In this document: positions 38,556-47,435 of the stretch, piece by piece
How positions within the stretch are numbered: position 1 is the first letter of the stretch
How the letters are laid out: every line of letters begins with the position of its first letter
Source: Fidelibacterota bacterium
GTDB taxonomy: Bacteria; Fidelibacterota; Marinisomatia; Marinisomatales; TCS55
NCBI GenBank assembly: GCA_016845785.1
Contig: JAERSH010000044.1
Location: forward strand, 148,148 to 212,147
Reading direction: 5' to 3'
DNA: 64,000 nucleotides
Program-made: the position numbers and the translations under genes
The notes under the pieces: generated by a model
Database searches by the model: none
Seen by the model: the letters and a program-made list of their open reading frames with translations, nothing else
What the model was told of the DNA's origin: nothing

Positions 38556-39234
38556 TTGGGTCATCCTTGCCAATCATAATTACAAATTCTCCCCGTGGAG
38601 TATTCCGGTTAAAATACGATAATAATTCAGAAACTTTACCTCGAATTAATTCTTCATGAATTTTTGTGAGTTCACGGCCAATGACTGCAGGTCGATCCCC
38701 GATGTATTCTAATATATCTTTTAATGTCCGCTGAACTCGTTTCGGGCTCTCATAGAATATGATAGTGGCATCAATAGAAGCCAGTCTTTCCAACTTTCCT
38801 TTTCGGCCCTTTTTATGGGGTAGAAATCCCTCGAAAATAAAACGGTCTGTGGGGAGACCAGAGGCCACCAATGCGGTGATAGATGCAGAGGGGCCAGGTA
38901 TGGCTTCTACGCGCCCATTCGCTTCAATAGCGGCCCGAATCAATTTATAGGCAGGATCACTAATGCCCGGTGTGCCCGCATCTGTAACGACAGCTACATC
39001 TTTCCCCATATTCAAATGGTCAATGATCTGAGGGATCCGTGTAAATCGATTGTGCTCGAAATAACTTAATGTAGGTGTGGAAATATTATAGTGGTTCAGG
39101 AGTTTTTTAGTTTGACGTGTATCTTCTGCTGCGATCAATGATGATTCTTTAAGAATCCGGATGGCTCTGAAAGATATATCCTCTAAGTTTCCAATGGGGG
39201 TTGCAACAATATAAAGTGTGCCTGTTTCGGCCAT
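38542..39234 (-). CDS. rsmI: 16S rRNA (cytidine1402-2'-O)-methyltransferase
   Basis: A tetrapyrrole-methylase-fold rRNA methyltransferase. GTLYIVATPIGNLEDISFRA, AAEDTRQTKKLLNHY, VAVVTDAGTPGISDPAY and EAIPGPSASITALVASGLP are the family motifs in order. Length 230 covers the catalytic core. It overlaps tmk and follows the lysine aminotransferase after three bases. Confidence 0.96.
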   Translation of the reverse strand: MAETGTLYIVATPIGNLEDISFRAIRILKESSLIAAEDTRQTKKLLNHYNISTPTLSYFEHNRFTRIPQIIDHLNMGKDVAVVTDAGTPGISDPAYKLIRAAIEANGRVEAIPGPSASITALVASGLPTDRFIFEGFLPHKKGRKGKLERLASIDATIIFYESPKRVQRTLKDILEYIGDRPAVIGRELTKIHEELIRGKVSELLSYFNRNTPRGEFVIMIGKDDPNVYF

Positions 39235-39237
39235 GGC

Positions 39238-40551
39238 TTATAATTTGTTTATTGCACTTTCAATCATAGAAATGCCCTGATCGATTTCATCCTGTGTTAT
39301 ATTCAAATGGGGGCGAAAACGGATTGAAGTATGTCCGCACCCAAGCATGAGGGCACCCTCTTCTCCGATTAATCCGATCGTTTTATCCCGCTCTTCAGTA
39401 GAACGCATGTCGAATGCGCCAAAGAGTCCCCGGTTTCGAGCATTGGATACCTTGTCGCTAAATTTACTTTGGAGTGCCTCGAGCTTCTGTTTTAAATAAG
39501 CGCCATTTTCGGAAACTTTCTCTACCAAATTTTCTTGAGATATAATTTCCAGATATATGGTAAAACGAACCATATCTACCAAATTGCCGCCCCAAGTTGA
39601 ATTGATTCGGCTAGATTCTTTAAATACGTGACCTTCTACTTCGTTCAGCCTTGTGCCGGCAAAGATGCCGCATACCTGCGTTTTCTTACCAAAACTAATA
39701 ATATCCGGACGACAATCTTCACCGTAATGCTGATGAGCCCACATTTTTCCTGTAATACCAATGCCGGTTTGCACTTCATCATAGATCAATAAAAAATCAT
39801 GTTCATCAGCTAATTTTTTAAGCTGACGTAAAAATGCTTCACGAAAATGGTTATCCCCACCCTCACCTTGGATGGGTTCTAGGATTAGTCCTGCAATGTC
39901 GCCAGGATTTTTTTCAATAGCTTCTTCAATTTGCCTAATAGCTCTCTCTTCTACTCGTTTGACATCAGCCAGTCCAGATTCAGTCAAAGGAAATGTGATT
40001 TTTGGATTATCGATCCGGGGCCAATCAAATTTAGGAAAATACTGCACTTTGCGAGGATCGGGAGAATCGGTTAGGGACATGGTATATCCTGATCGGCCAT
40101 GAAAGCACTCTTTAAAATGGATAATTTTTCCTGTGCCGGCTGACTTTCCTACAGCCAGATTTTTACGAACCTTCCAGTCGAAAGCCGTTTTTAATGCATT
40201 TTCTACAGCCAATGCGCCCCCTTCCACATAAAATGCATAAGGAAGATAATCCGGTTGAGCCAACCGTCCCATGGTATCCACAAATGCTGCCATTTGAGAT
40301 GAATAGACATCGGAGTTGGTGGGTTTGTTTAATGCGGCCGCAGTCAGTCTGTCTTTATTCGCCAATACATATGGATGGTTATAGCCCACTGACATGGATG
40401 CAAACATGGAAAATAAATCCAAATATTCTTTCCCATTTCTGGCGTCCACAAGCCATGAACCATGACTTTTTTCCAAATCAATGACATTATCCATGCCATC
40501 GGCCAACATAAATTGGCCAATACTTTCTTTTACTTCATTAGGCTGAATCAT
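39238..40551 (-). CDS. lat: L-lysine 6-aminotransferase
   Basis: A class III PLP aminotransferase that converts lysine with 2-oxoglutarate to 2-aminoadipate 6-semialdehyde. DARNGKEYLDLFSMFASMSVGYNHP, FYVEGGALAVENALK, KECFHGRSGYTMSLTD, LILEPIQGEGGDNHF and DEVQTGIGITGKMWAHQHY are LAT-like. The PLP lysine is in ISFGKKTQVCG. The ATG at 40551 is chosen because GGGAG lies upstream; the longer frame to 40593 would overlap the dehydrogenase gene without a ribosome site. The adjacent ALDH7-type enzyme would take the product. Confidence 0.9.
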   Translation of the reverse strand: MIQPNEVKESIGQFMLADGMDNVIDLEKSHGSWLVDARNGKEYLDLFSMFASMSVGYNHPYVLANKDRLTAAALNKPTNSDVYSSQMAAFVDTMGRLAQPDYLPYAFYVEGGALAVENALKTAFDWKVRKNLAVGKSAGTGKIIHFKECFHGRSGYTMSLTDSPDPRKVQYFPKFDWPRIDNPKITFPLTESGLADVKRVEERAIRQIEEAIEKNPGDIAGLILEPIQGEGGDNHFREAFLRQLKKLADEHDFLLIYDEVQTGIGITGKMWAHQHYGEDCRPDIISFGKKTQVCGIFAGTRLNEVEGHVFKESSRINSTWGGNLVDMVRFTIYLEIISQENLVEKVSENGAYLKQKLEALQSKFSDKVSNARNRGLFGAFDMRSTEERDKTIGLIGEEGALMLGCGHTSIRFRPHLNITQDEIDQGISMIESAINKL

Positions 40552-40585
40552 TGTATTACTATCTCCCAATATATTTAATGATACA

Positions 40586-42112
40586 CTATTCATTTAAATC
40601 AAATTCAATACCTTGTGCCAGTGGCAATTCTGCGCTCCAGTTTAAGGTATTGGTTTGTCGTCTCATATATTGTTTCCATGCATCGGATCCGGATTCTCTG
40701 CCGCCACCTGTTTCTTTTTCACCGCCAAAAGCGCCGCCAATTTCAGCACCGGAGGTACCAATATTCACATTGGCGATACCGCAATCACTCCCACGATGAG
40801 ATAGGAAATATTCTGCATTCGCCACATTGCTCGTAAATATAGAAGATGACAGTCCTTGAGGTACACCATTATGTATGGCCATCGCTTCTTCCATTGTGCT
40901 GTAAGACATCACATACAATATGGGAGCAAATGTTTCTTCTTGAACGATTTCCCAGTGGTTTTGTGCTTTGGCGATAGATGGTGTAACATAATGACCTTCT
41001 CCGTCAATAGATTCTCCACCACAGAGGATTTCACCACCTGCAGATTTTACGGATTCCACCGCACTTAAATAGTCATCTACAGCTTGTTGATTGACCAATG
41101 GTCCCATTAGAGTGCCGGCTTCCAGTGGATTGCCGATATTCACCTGTTTATACGCGTTCACCAATCGAGTTAAAAATGTTTCGTGGATGCTTTCATGAAC
41201 AATGATTCGTCGAGTGGTGGTACACCGTTGACCGGCTGTACCCACTGCGCCAAATGCCACTGCGGGGATGGCCATATCTAAATTAGCAGTTTCATCAATG
41301 ATAACGGCGTTGTTGCCACCCAACTCTAATATAGTTTTCCCAAACCGTTCAGAAACCGTCGCTGCCACATGGCGCCCCATTCTTGTTGATCCAGTGAAAG
41401 AAATGAGAGGAAGCCGTTTATCGTTCAGCATTTTTTCTCCCACAACAGATCCTCGCCCTATAACAGATGAAAAAATACCTGTATATCCATTTCGCTCCAT
41501 AACCTCATTACAAATATTTTGAACTGCAATGGTACATAGTGGCGTGGTGGATGATGGTTTCCATATAGTTGTATCGCCACAAATGGCTGCAACAAATGCA
41601 TTCCACGCCCATACCGCTACAGGAAAATTAAACGCCGAAATGACACCAATTGGTCCTAATGGATGCCATTGTTCGTACATACGGTGATCCGGTCGTTCTG
41701 AATGCATGGTTTTGCCATAAAGCATACGGGATTGTCCCACTGCAAAATCAGCAATATCGATCATTTCTTGTACTTCCCCATCACCCTCTTGTTTGATTTT
41801 ACCCATTTCCATTGAAACGAGGCTGCCTAATGCATCTTTCTTTTCTCGGAGGGCGTCGCCCATTTCTCGAACCAATTGTCCGCGTACTGGTGCCGGTACT
41901 TTTCGGAATGATTTAAATGCCTCATCCGCTTCAGCTACAATGCGCTCATATTCACTTTCTGTGGCTTGATATACATTTGCAATCAGTTCCCCGGTAGCTG
42001 GATTATATGACTCTAGTAGTCCCCCATCCTGAGAAGTGGACCATTTTCCTTGACCGGAACAGGCTCCATAATTCACGTCTTGAATACCGAGTGTGGTTAA
42101 AATATCTTTCAT
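40586..42112 (-). CDS. ALDH7-type aldehyde dehydrogenase (probable aminoadipate-semialdehyde dehydrogenase)
   Basis: An NAD(P)-dependent oxidoreductase of the antiquitin/ALDH7 group; the cofactor-binding region [20 protein letters not shown], the glutamate in [11 protein letters not shown] and the cysteine nucleophile in [12 protein letters not shown] are intact. The C-terminal [20 protein letters not shown] matches the ALDH7 branch. It sits directly ahead of lysine 6-aminotransferase and probably oxidises aminoadipate semialdehyde to 2-aminoadipate. The start at 42112 has AGGA seven bases upstream; a TTG at 42172 would overlap the previous gene. Confidence 0.88.
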   Translation of the reverse strand: MKDILTTLGIQDVNYGACSGQGKWSTSQDGGLLESYNPATGELIANVYQATESEYERIVAEADEAFKSFRKVPAPVRGQLVREMGDALREKKDALGSLVSMEMGKIKQEGDGEVQEMIDIADFAVGQSRMLYGKTMHSERPDHRMYEQWHPLGPIGVISAFNFPVAVWAWNAFVAAICGDTTIWKPSSTTPLCTIAVQNICNEVMERNGYTGIFSSVIGRGSVVGEKMLNDKRLPLISFTGSTRMGRHVAATVSERFGKTILELGGNNAVIIDETANLDMAIPAVAFGAVGTAGQRCTTTRRIIVHESIHETFLTRLVNAYKQVNIGNPLEAGTLMGPLVNQQAVDDYLSAVESVKSAGGEILCGGESIDGEGHYVTPSIAKAQNHWEIVQEETFAPILYVMSYSTMEEAMAIHNGVPQGLSSSIFTSNVANAEYFLSHRGSDCGIANVNIGTSGAEIGGAFGGEKETGGGRESGSDAWKQYMRRQTNTLNWSAELPLAQGIEFDLNE

Positions 42113-42125
42113 GGTAATTCCTGTT

Positions 42126-43457
42126 TTATAATGATTCGATAACAGATTCGACTGCATCAGCAATTCGATCAATTTGATCGGCAGAAATAGTCAATGCTGG
42201 TGCAACCCGAACGGTGCTGTGGTGCGTCTCTTTTGCATAGACGCCCTTCTCTAATAATGCCACCGATACATGATGGCCATCCAATGCTGGTGCGTTATGC
42301 ATTTCAAAAGCGGTGAGAAGTCCCTTCCCTCTCACTGATTTCACTTTATCCGGGAATCGATCTTTCATTCCATTAAATCGACCAATAAGTTGATCTCCTC
42401 TTTCTTTGGCTTTATCTGCCAAGCAATCATCTACTAATACTTTAATGGCATAAGTGGCCACTACAGCACCCAGAGGATATCCTCCGAAAGTAGATCCTTC
42501 AGAGCCCGGCGTCAGTACACCGATCACATCATCACGGCCCGCCACAAAAGAAACGGGAAGCACACCCCCGCCAGCCGCTTTTCCACAGCCCATTAAGTCC
42601 GGCTTTACGCCAAATAATTGATGAGCAAAATTAGCGCCGGTACGACCAAACCCTGTTTGGACTTCATCCATGGCCAATAAAATATTGTGCGCTTTGCATA
42701 GGGTTGCCACTTGGGACCAATAGTCATCATCAGGGACGATAACACCTGCCTCACCTTGAATGGGTTCTACCAAGTAAGAAGCAATACGATCGCCTTTTTC
42801 TTCAAATAATGTCCGTAAAGCGTCAATATTATTATATTCTACTAATTCTATCCCCGGGACTTTGGGGCCAAAATCTTCATAAGCGTCCGGATCGTCTGAT
42901 AGAGAAATGGCCGTCATAGAGCGACCGTGAAAATTCCCTTTCGCTGCCACAACTATCGCTTCATTTTGAGGAATGCCTTTTACACGATATCCCCATCGTC
43001 GGGATAATTTAAACATGAGTTCCGGTGCTTCGACGCCTGCAACTTTTGGAACAACTCGGTCCATGCCCGTAACGCCTGTAGCTGCCATCAAAAAAGCCGC
43101 CATATATTTATGACGGATGGATCTCGGAACGGTTGGTAATTTTTCTTCAGATAAATGGGAGATGACTGAATCTACAATGGTCTGATTCAACTGGCCTTGA
43201 TTGACCGCAGAATAGCAGCACAAACCGTCAATTAGTTCTTCTTCTATATATGATGATATATCGTTCGGATCCGGTTTGCGAGCGATTAAAGTGGAGGAAT
43301 CTTTTACATGAGAAACGACTACATCTTCAAGGGGGCTATAGTTATTACCGCCTTTTTCCTTTTCAATAGATTCATGCTGTGCCGGGGTTAGGTCGCCGAG
43401 TCTGACGCCATCAATTGTTAAATTATCACCAAAACCGGTGATAGAAACATTCGCCAT
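42126..43457 (-). CDS. Ornithine aminotransferase-like class III aminotransferase
   Basis: A PLP enzyme closest to ornithine-oxo-acid aminotransferase: [65 protein letters not shown] and [15 protein letters not shown]. The PLP lysine is in [15 protein letters not shown]. The N-terminus is unusual: about 75 residues precede YSAVNQG, and the normal W-D-x-G-x-x-YLD element is replaced by an Asp/Glu/Ile-rich stretch ([11 protein letters not shown]). Context with the lysine module suggests ornithine or diamine catabolism. The substrate is uncertain. Confidence 0.8.
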   Translation of the reverse strand: MANVSITGFGDNLTIDGVRLGDLTPAQHESIEKEKGGNNYSPLEDVVVSHVKDSSTLIARKPDPNDISSYIEEELIDGLCCYSAVNQGQLNQTIVDSVISHLSEEKLPTVPRSIRHKYMAAFLMAATGVTGMDRVVPKVAGVEAPELMFKLSRRWGYRVKGIPQNEAIVVAAKGNFHGRSMTAISLSDDPDAYEDFGPKVPGIELVEYNNIDALRTLFEEKGDRIASYLVEPIQGEAGVIVPDDDYWSQVATLCKAHNILLAMDEVQTGFGRTGANFAHQLFGVKPDLMGCGKAAGGGVLPVSFVAGRDDVIGVLTPGSEGSTFGGYPLGAVVATYAIKVLVDDCLADKAKERGDQLIGRFNGMKDRFPDKVKSVRGKGLLTAFEMHNAPALDGHHVSVALLEKGVYAKETHHSTVRVAPALTISADQIDRIADAVESVIESL

Positions 43458-43552
43458 AAATTACCTCTGTTGGTAAGTGGATTAAATTCAGTGAAATAAG
43501 CTGGCGAATTTACATTTTCGCCACGGAATTTGGAAGAACTGTCCGTTAGATT

Positions 43553-44368
43553 TTATAAGTAAGAAACGAAAATAAAGACCAATGGGCTCGTAAAGATTAA
43601 TGAATCGAATCGATCCAATACACCACCATGACCTAAGAGCAGTTTTCCTGAATCTTTAACGCCTGCATCCCGCTTAAACATGGATTCAACAAAATCCCCC
43701 AATTGCCCACACACGCCTACAATGAATGTGAGTGTAATTAAATGCAATCCGTTTAGTTCATATTGAATAAACCCAAGATTATTCATCACATAGAATGAGA
43801 CAAAAGATCCCACGATTCCCCCGATAAATCCCACAATTGTTTTCTTCGGGCTAATACGTTCAATCAGTTTTTTCTTCCCCCATAAAATACCGAATGTGTA
43901 CGCAGCTGTATCACAAATCCACACAGAGAAAATCATGGCCATGGTAAATCGTGCACCGTTCAGAGCATCCCAGTTTCGTAGTGCAATCATTGTGCCCAAT
44001 AATCCTGCCACATACACTACACCGCCAAATGTAATCATTACATTGGATAATAGATCATCATGCCCGCTAAACATTTCTATAAATAAGGCAAGGACGATCA
44101 AAATTAACAGACTGGATAATATATTCACGGCGTTGGCATTGGGGAATTGAATATAAATGAAACAAAGGGTGAGTGCCATAAGAATACCAACCATGCTATT
44201 GGGTCTTGCACCGCTTTTTCGTTTCAAGCCATAGAATTCAAGAAGGCAAAGAAAAGAAACCAATGCCACAAAGCTTGCAAAGATCATTCCCCCTTCATTG
44301 AGTAAATAAATAATGAGTGGAATGCCCACCAATACAATCGGCATCCGTGTTAATAATGTGCTTTTCAT
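43553..44368 (-). CDS. cdsA: Phosphatidate cytidylyltransferase
   Basis: A multi-pass membrane enzyme making CDP-diacylglycerol. About eight hydrophobic segments. WICDTAAYTFGILWGKK, RISPKKTIVGFIGG and the C-terminal signature KDSGKLLLGHGGVLDRFDSL are diagnostic. 271 residues, normal. It follows a lipid kinase gene after one base, a phospholipid pair. Confidence 0.95.
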   Translation of the reverse strand: MKSTLLTRMPIVLVGIPLIIYLLNEGGMIFASFVALVSFLCLLEFYGLKRKSGARPNSMVGILMALTLCFIYIQFPNANAVNILSSLLILIVLALFIEMFSGHDDLLSNVMITFGGVVYVAGLLGTMIALRNWDALNGARFTMAMIFSVWICDTAAYTFGILWGKKKLIERISPKKTIVGFIGGIVGSFVSFYVMNNLGFIQYELNGLHLITLTFIVGVCGQLGDFVESMFKRDAGVKDSGKLLLGHGGVLDRFDSLIFTSPLVFIFVSYL

Positions 44369-44369
44369 T

Positions 44370-45257
44370 TTATACCAATACGTCTATTTCTTTTTGTAAA
44401 ACTTTCACATGGATGGGCGTACTTCCCAGCATTTCACCATCAATATTTAATGTATTTCGATCTTCCGGCTTAATGGTGAATTCGTTCACTTGTCGATAAT
44501 CGACAGCAGGGTCGCCAATATGTTTCCCTGAAAATACTTTGGGGAACAATTTCAATAATTTTAACCGCCCTACTTTTCGGGCAATAATCAGATCAATTAG
44601 GCCGTCATCTAAACGGGCCAATGGCGCCATTTGCATCCCTTTGCCTGTATGAATGGTGTTGCACCCAATGATAAACCCAAAATCGGCACCAATCACATTC
44701 CCATCAATTTCGACTCTGGCCACACGCTTTCGATGGCGAATGACTTCGATGATTGCACCTACATTATACCTTTGTGTACCTAACCATCGCATTTTTTCAG
44801 CCAATATATTTGCATCAGTAGGAATGCCCCATCCCACAATATTAAATCCATAATAAGTGACACCATCGGCATCACACTTGAGTATATCAATCGGTCGGCG
44901 GCGACCGGTGATGATCCGTTTGGCAGCGTTCACCGGATCAAGACAATCTAAATCATGCATAAATGAATTGCCTGTGCCACCGGTGATTAATCCAATAGGA
45001 AATCGTTTTTGATCAGATCTGGTCATCATGCCATTAATGACTTCATGCATGGTGCCATCGCCACCAATACAACAAAAACCGTCATAATCGGTCATATCCA
45101 TATCTCGGGCCAAATCACGGGCATGTCCCGCGTATTCAGTTTCTAGAACAGTAATTTCAGCATTGGCCCCATCAAAAACTGGCTTAACTCGATCGAGAAT
45201 GTCCAAGCCTTTTTTCAATCCGCCATGGGGATTGACTGTGATATAATATTTTGCCAT
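44370..45257 (-). CDS. Diacylglycerol/lipid kinase family protein
   Basis: 295 residues with the DAGK catalytic fold: YYITVNPHGGLKKG, CCIGGDGTMHEVINGMM, GLITGGTGNSFMHDLDCLDP and the C-terminal IDGEMLGSTPIHVKVL. Similar to YegS/BmrU-type kinases of lipids or sphingoid bases; substrate not determined by sequence. Its neighbour cdsA suggests phosphatidate metabolism. Confidence 0.85.
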   Translation of the reverse strand: MAKYYITVNPHGGLKKGLDILDRVKPVFDGANAEITVLETEYAGHARDLARDMDMTDYDGFCCIGGDGTMHEVINGMMTRSDQKRFPIGLITGGTGNSFMHDLDCLDPVNAAKRIITGRRRPIDILKCDADGVTYYGFNIVGWGIPTDANILAEKMRWLGTQRYNVGAIIEVIRHRKRVARVEIDGNVIGADFGFIIGCNTIHTGKGMQMAPLARLDDGLIDLIIARKVGRLKLLKLFPKVFSGKHIGDPAVDYRQVNEFTIKPEDRNTLNIDGEMLGSTPIHVKVLQKEIDVLV

Positions 45258-45260
45258 GGA

Positions 45261-45734
45261 TTAGTTGCGGTGTTTCATATACTTATTATCGCCCCACTCA
45301 ATTACTTCAATTTTGACTTCAGTTGTGCCCTGGGTGACAAAATCTAATTTTTTGGCAGCACCGTAAGAGCAATCCAAGATACGCCCTTTTACATAGGGGC
45401 CGCGATCATTAATCCGTAATATGAGTGATTTACTATTGGCTAAGTTCGTTACGCGCACTATTGTATTCAAAGGGAGAGTTTTATGGGCAGCTGTGAGTCC
45501 ATACATATCATACACTTCCCCATTGGCTGTGAGCTTTCCATGAAAATCTTCCGCATAAAAAGAACTGACCCCATTCATCACTTTTCGATGTTTAACATTG
45601 GCTTTTGTCTTCAAGGCGGGCGGTTGTTTTGTTTTTCCGCCACTGGATTTCACAGGACCTGTTCTATATCGAGGCGAACTGCTGCAGCCACTGACCAACA
45701 TGATAATGATGAGTAAAAAAGTCAATCGCTTCAT
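45261..45734 (-). CDS. rlpA: RlpA-family septal-ring lipoprotein
   Basis: 157 residues. The lipoprotein signal is MKRLTFLLIIIMLVSGC, followed by a Ser/Lys/Thr linker and a double-psi beta-barrel domain: VSSFYAEDFHGKLTANGEVY, LTAAHKTLPLNTIVRVTNL and LRINDRGPYVKGRILDCSYG. The conserved Asp-Arg-Gly-Pro motif is present. RlpA proteins cleave denuded peptidoglycan in some species. No SPOR domain is present. Confidence 0.92.
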   Translation of the reverse strand: MKRLTFLLIIIMLVSGCSSSPRYRTGPVKSSGGKTKQPPALKTKANVKHRKVMNGVSSFYAEDFHGKLTANGEVYDMYGLTAAHKTLPLNTIVRVTNLANSKSLILRINDRGPYVKGRILDCSYGAAKKLDFVTQGTTEVKIEVIEWGDNKYMKHRN

Positions 45735-46651
45735 GAATGGGTTTTTACCTGTCCAACCATATCATTTGCTGATGGCCATTTGGATTCGGAAATAAATGTT
45801 TCCAGTTGAGAAAGAATGTCTTCACTAATACCGGGATTTCGGAAATTGGCTGTACCCACTTGAACAGCTTGCGCACCGGCCAGCATATATTCGGCCACGT
45901 CTTGCCCATTTACAATACCGCCGATACCAATAATTGGGATATTGAGTTTTTGGTATAATTTATGAACTGCAGCCAAGCCCACCGGTTTGATAGCAGGACC
46001 AGATAAGCCTCCATAAGTTGTATATATATCACTCGTCCCTGTTTTTGCCGAAATGCTCATGCCCACTACCGTGTTAATGGCCGAAACTGCATCTGCGCCC
46101 GCATCCTGTGATGCTTGCCCAATGGAAACAATATCCGATACATTAGGACTCAGTTTCATGATAATGAGCCGATCGGTTCTACTTCTTAATGCGTCGGTGA
46201 GTTTGGCGGTCATATCGCAATCCACGCCAAATTCCATACCCCCTTTTTTTACATTGGGGCAGGATATATTGATTTCGTACCCAGCGATGACAGATGAGAC
46301 TGACTCCACCATCTCAAGAATCTCAATATATTCTTGTATATCCGTCCCCGCTATATTCATAATAATTTTAGTGGTTAATGATTCATAGATCGGCAGCATT
46401 TCTTTGATATACCGCTCTACACCAATGTTGGCCAATCCAATGGAGTTAATCATGCCGGACGGCGTTTCTACAATACGCGGTGGCGGATTTCCTTCTCGAG
46501 GCTGTCTCGTAATGGATTTCGTCACAATAGCGCCCAGTCGATTTACATCCACCAATTCCGGCGCTTCTGTACCATATCCAAATGTGCCCGAGGCCACCCA
46601 GATTGGATTGTCAAATTCTATATTACCCATGGTTAATTTTAGATCAGACAA
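45731..46651 (-). CDS. pyrD: Dihydroorotate dehydrogenase, class 1B catalytic subunit
   Basis: An FMN enzyme oxidising dihydroorotate to orotate in pyrimidine synthesis. NPIWVASGTFGYGTE, PRIVETPSGMINSIGLAN, the active-site segment EINISCPNVKKGG (Cys) and IPIIGIGGIVNGQDVAEYML are the family motifs. I place the start at TTG 46651, nine bases after GGAGG, giving 306 residues; an ATG at 46672 would lie over that ribosome site. It is coupled to pyrK, the electron-transfer subunit. Confidence 0.94.
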   Translation of the reverse strand: MSDLKLTMGNIEFDNPIWVASGTFGYGTEAPELVDVNRLGAIVTKSITRQPREGNPPPRIVETPSGMINSIGLANIGVERYIKEMLPIYESLTTKIIMNIAGTDIQEYIEILEMVESVSSVIAGYEINISCPNVKKGGMEFGVDCDMTAKLTDALRSRTDRLIIMKLSPNVSDIVSIGQASQDAGADAVSAINTVVGMSISAKTGTSDIYTTYGGLSGPAIKPVGLAAVHKLYQKLNIPIIGIGGIVNGQDVAEYMLAGAQAVQVGTANFRNPGISEDILSQLETFISESKWPSANDMVGQVKTHS

Positions 46652-47435
46652 ATTGAATATCCTCCGCTTCATATACAGGACCATCTAAACAAACCAGTGA
46701 ATATTTTTGATGATAACTATGATGTTGAATTTCCCCATTTTGCCTAGGGATGACACATCCTTGACATAACCCTACGCCACATCCCATATAGCTTTCTACC
46801 GATAATTGTGCCGGTATATTTTGTGCCAATGAAAATTCGCGGATGGCTACCAACATGGGCTCAGGTCCGCATGCGTATATATATGGTTTTGTATTATCTG
46901 CAACCAATCGTTCTAACGGACCCATGACCGTCCCCGATTCTCCTGCCGTGCCATCATCCGTAGTGAGATAAATTTTCCGATCCGGTTCATGATCTATAAA
47001 ATGCTCATTGGCACTCCGGGCACCAATAATGATGGAATGATCCACGCCTGCAGATTTGCACTCATGCTGCAGGTTTAAAATAGGCGCAAGCCCCACGCCA
47101 CCGCCGACTAAAATGGGGTGATGGTCATTTTGCCAATGTGAGAAGGTGTTGCCTAGCGGACCCAGTATTTCAATATAATCCCCTGGTCGTTTATTGGATA
47201 ATATTGTGGTTACCTCTCCAAATATTTTATATATGATTGACAACGTCGTCCCATCTGATGAAGCGATACTCATAGGGCGTCTCAATGGGTTTTGCCAATT
47301 TTCCATGGCTAAAATATTGATAAACTCACCAGCCCCTTTTGATGCCTTTGCAATCATTGGTGCTTCAAATTTCATCTCCCATATTTGATGAGCGACTTCT
47401 GAATTGGATATGATTACTGCTTTTTCAATGTGCAT
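46644..47435 (-). CDS. pyrK: Dihydroorotate dehydrogenase electron transfer subunit
   Basis: 263 residues. An FAD-binding ferredoxin-reductase-like domain (RPMSIASSDGTTLSIIYKIF), an NAD domain (PILVGGGVGLAPILNL) and a [2Fe-2S] loop with VESYMGCGVGLCQGC. It passes electrons from PyrD to NAD+. It overlaps pyrD and, by 11 bases, the TPR lipoprotein gene. Confidence 0.94.
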   Translation of the reverse strand: MHIEKAVIISNSEVAHQIWEMKFEAPMIAKASKGAGEFINILAMENWQNPLRRPMSIASSDGTTLSIIYKIFGEVTTILSNKRPGDYIEILGPLGNTFSHWQNDHHPILVGGGVGLAPILNLQHECKSAGVDHSIIIGARSANEHFIDHEPDRKIYLTTDDGTAGESGTVMGPLERLVADNTKPYIYACGPEPMLVAIREFSLAQNIPAQLSVESYMGCGVGLCQGCVIPRQNGEIQHHSYHQKYSLVCLDGPVYEAEDIQFV

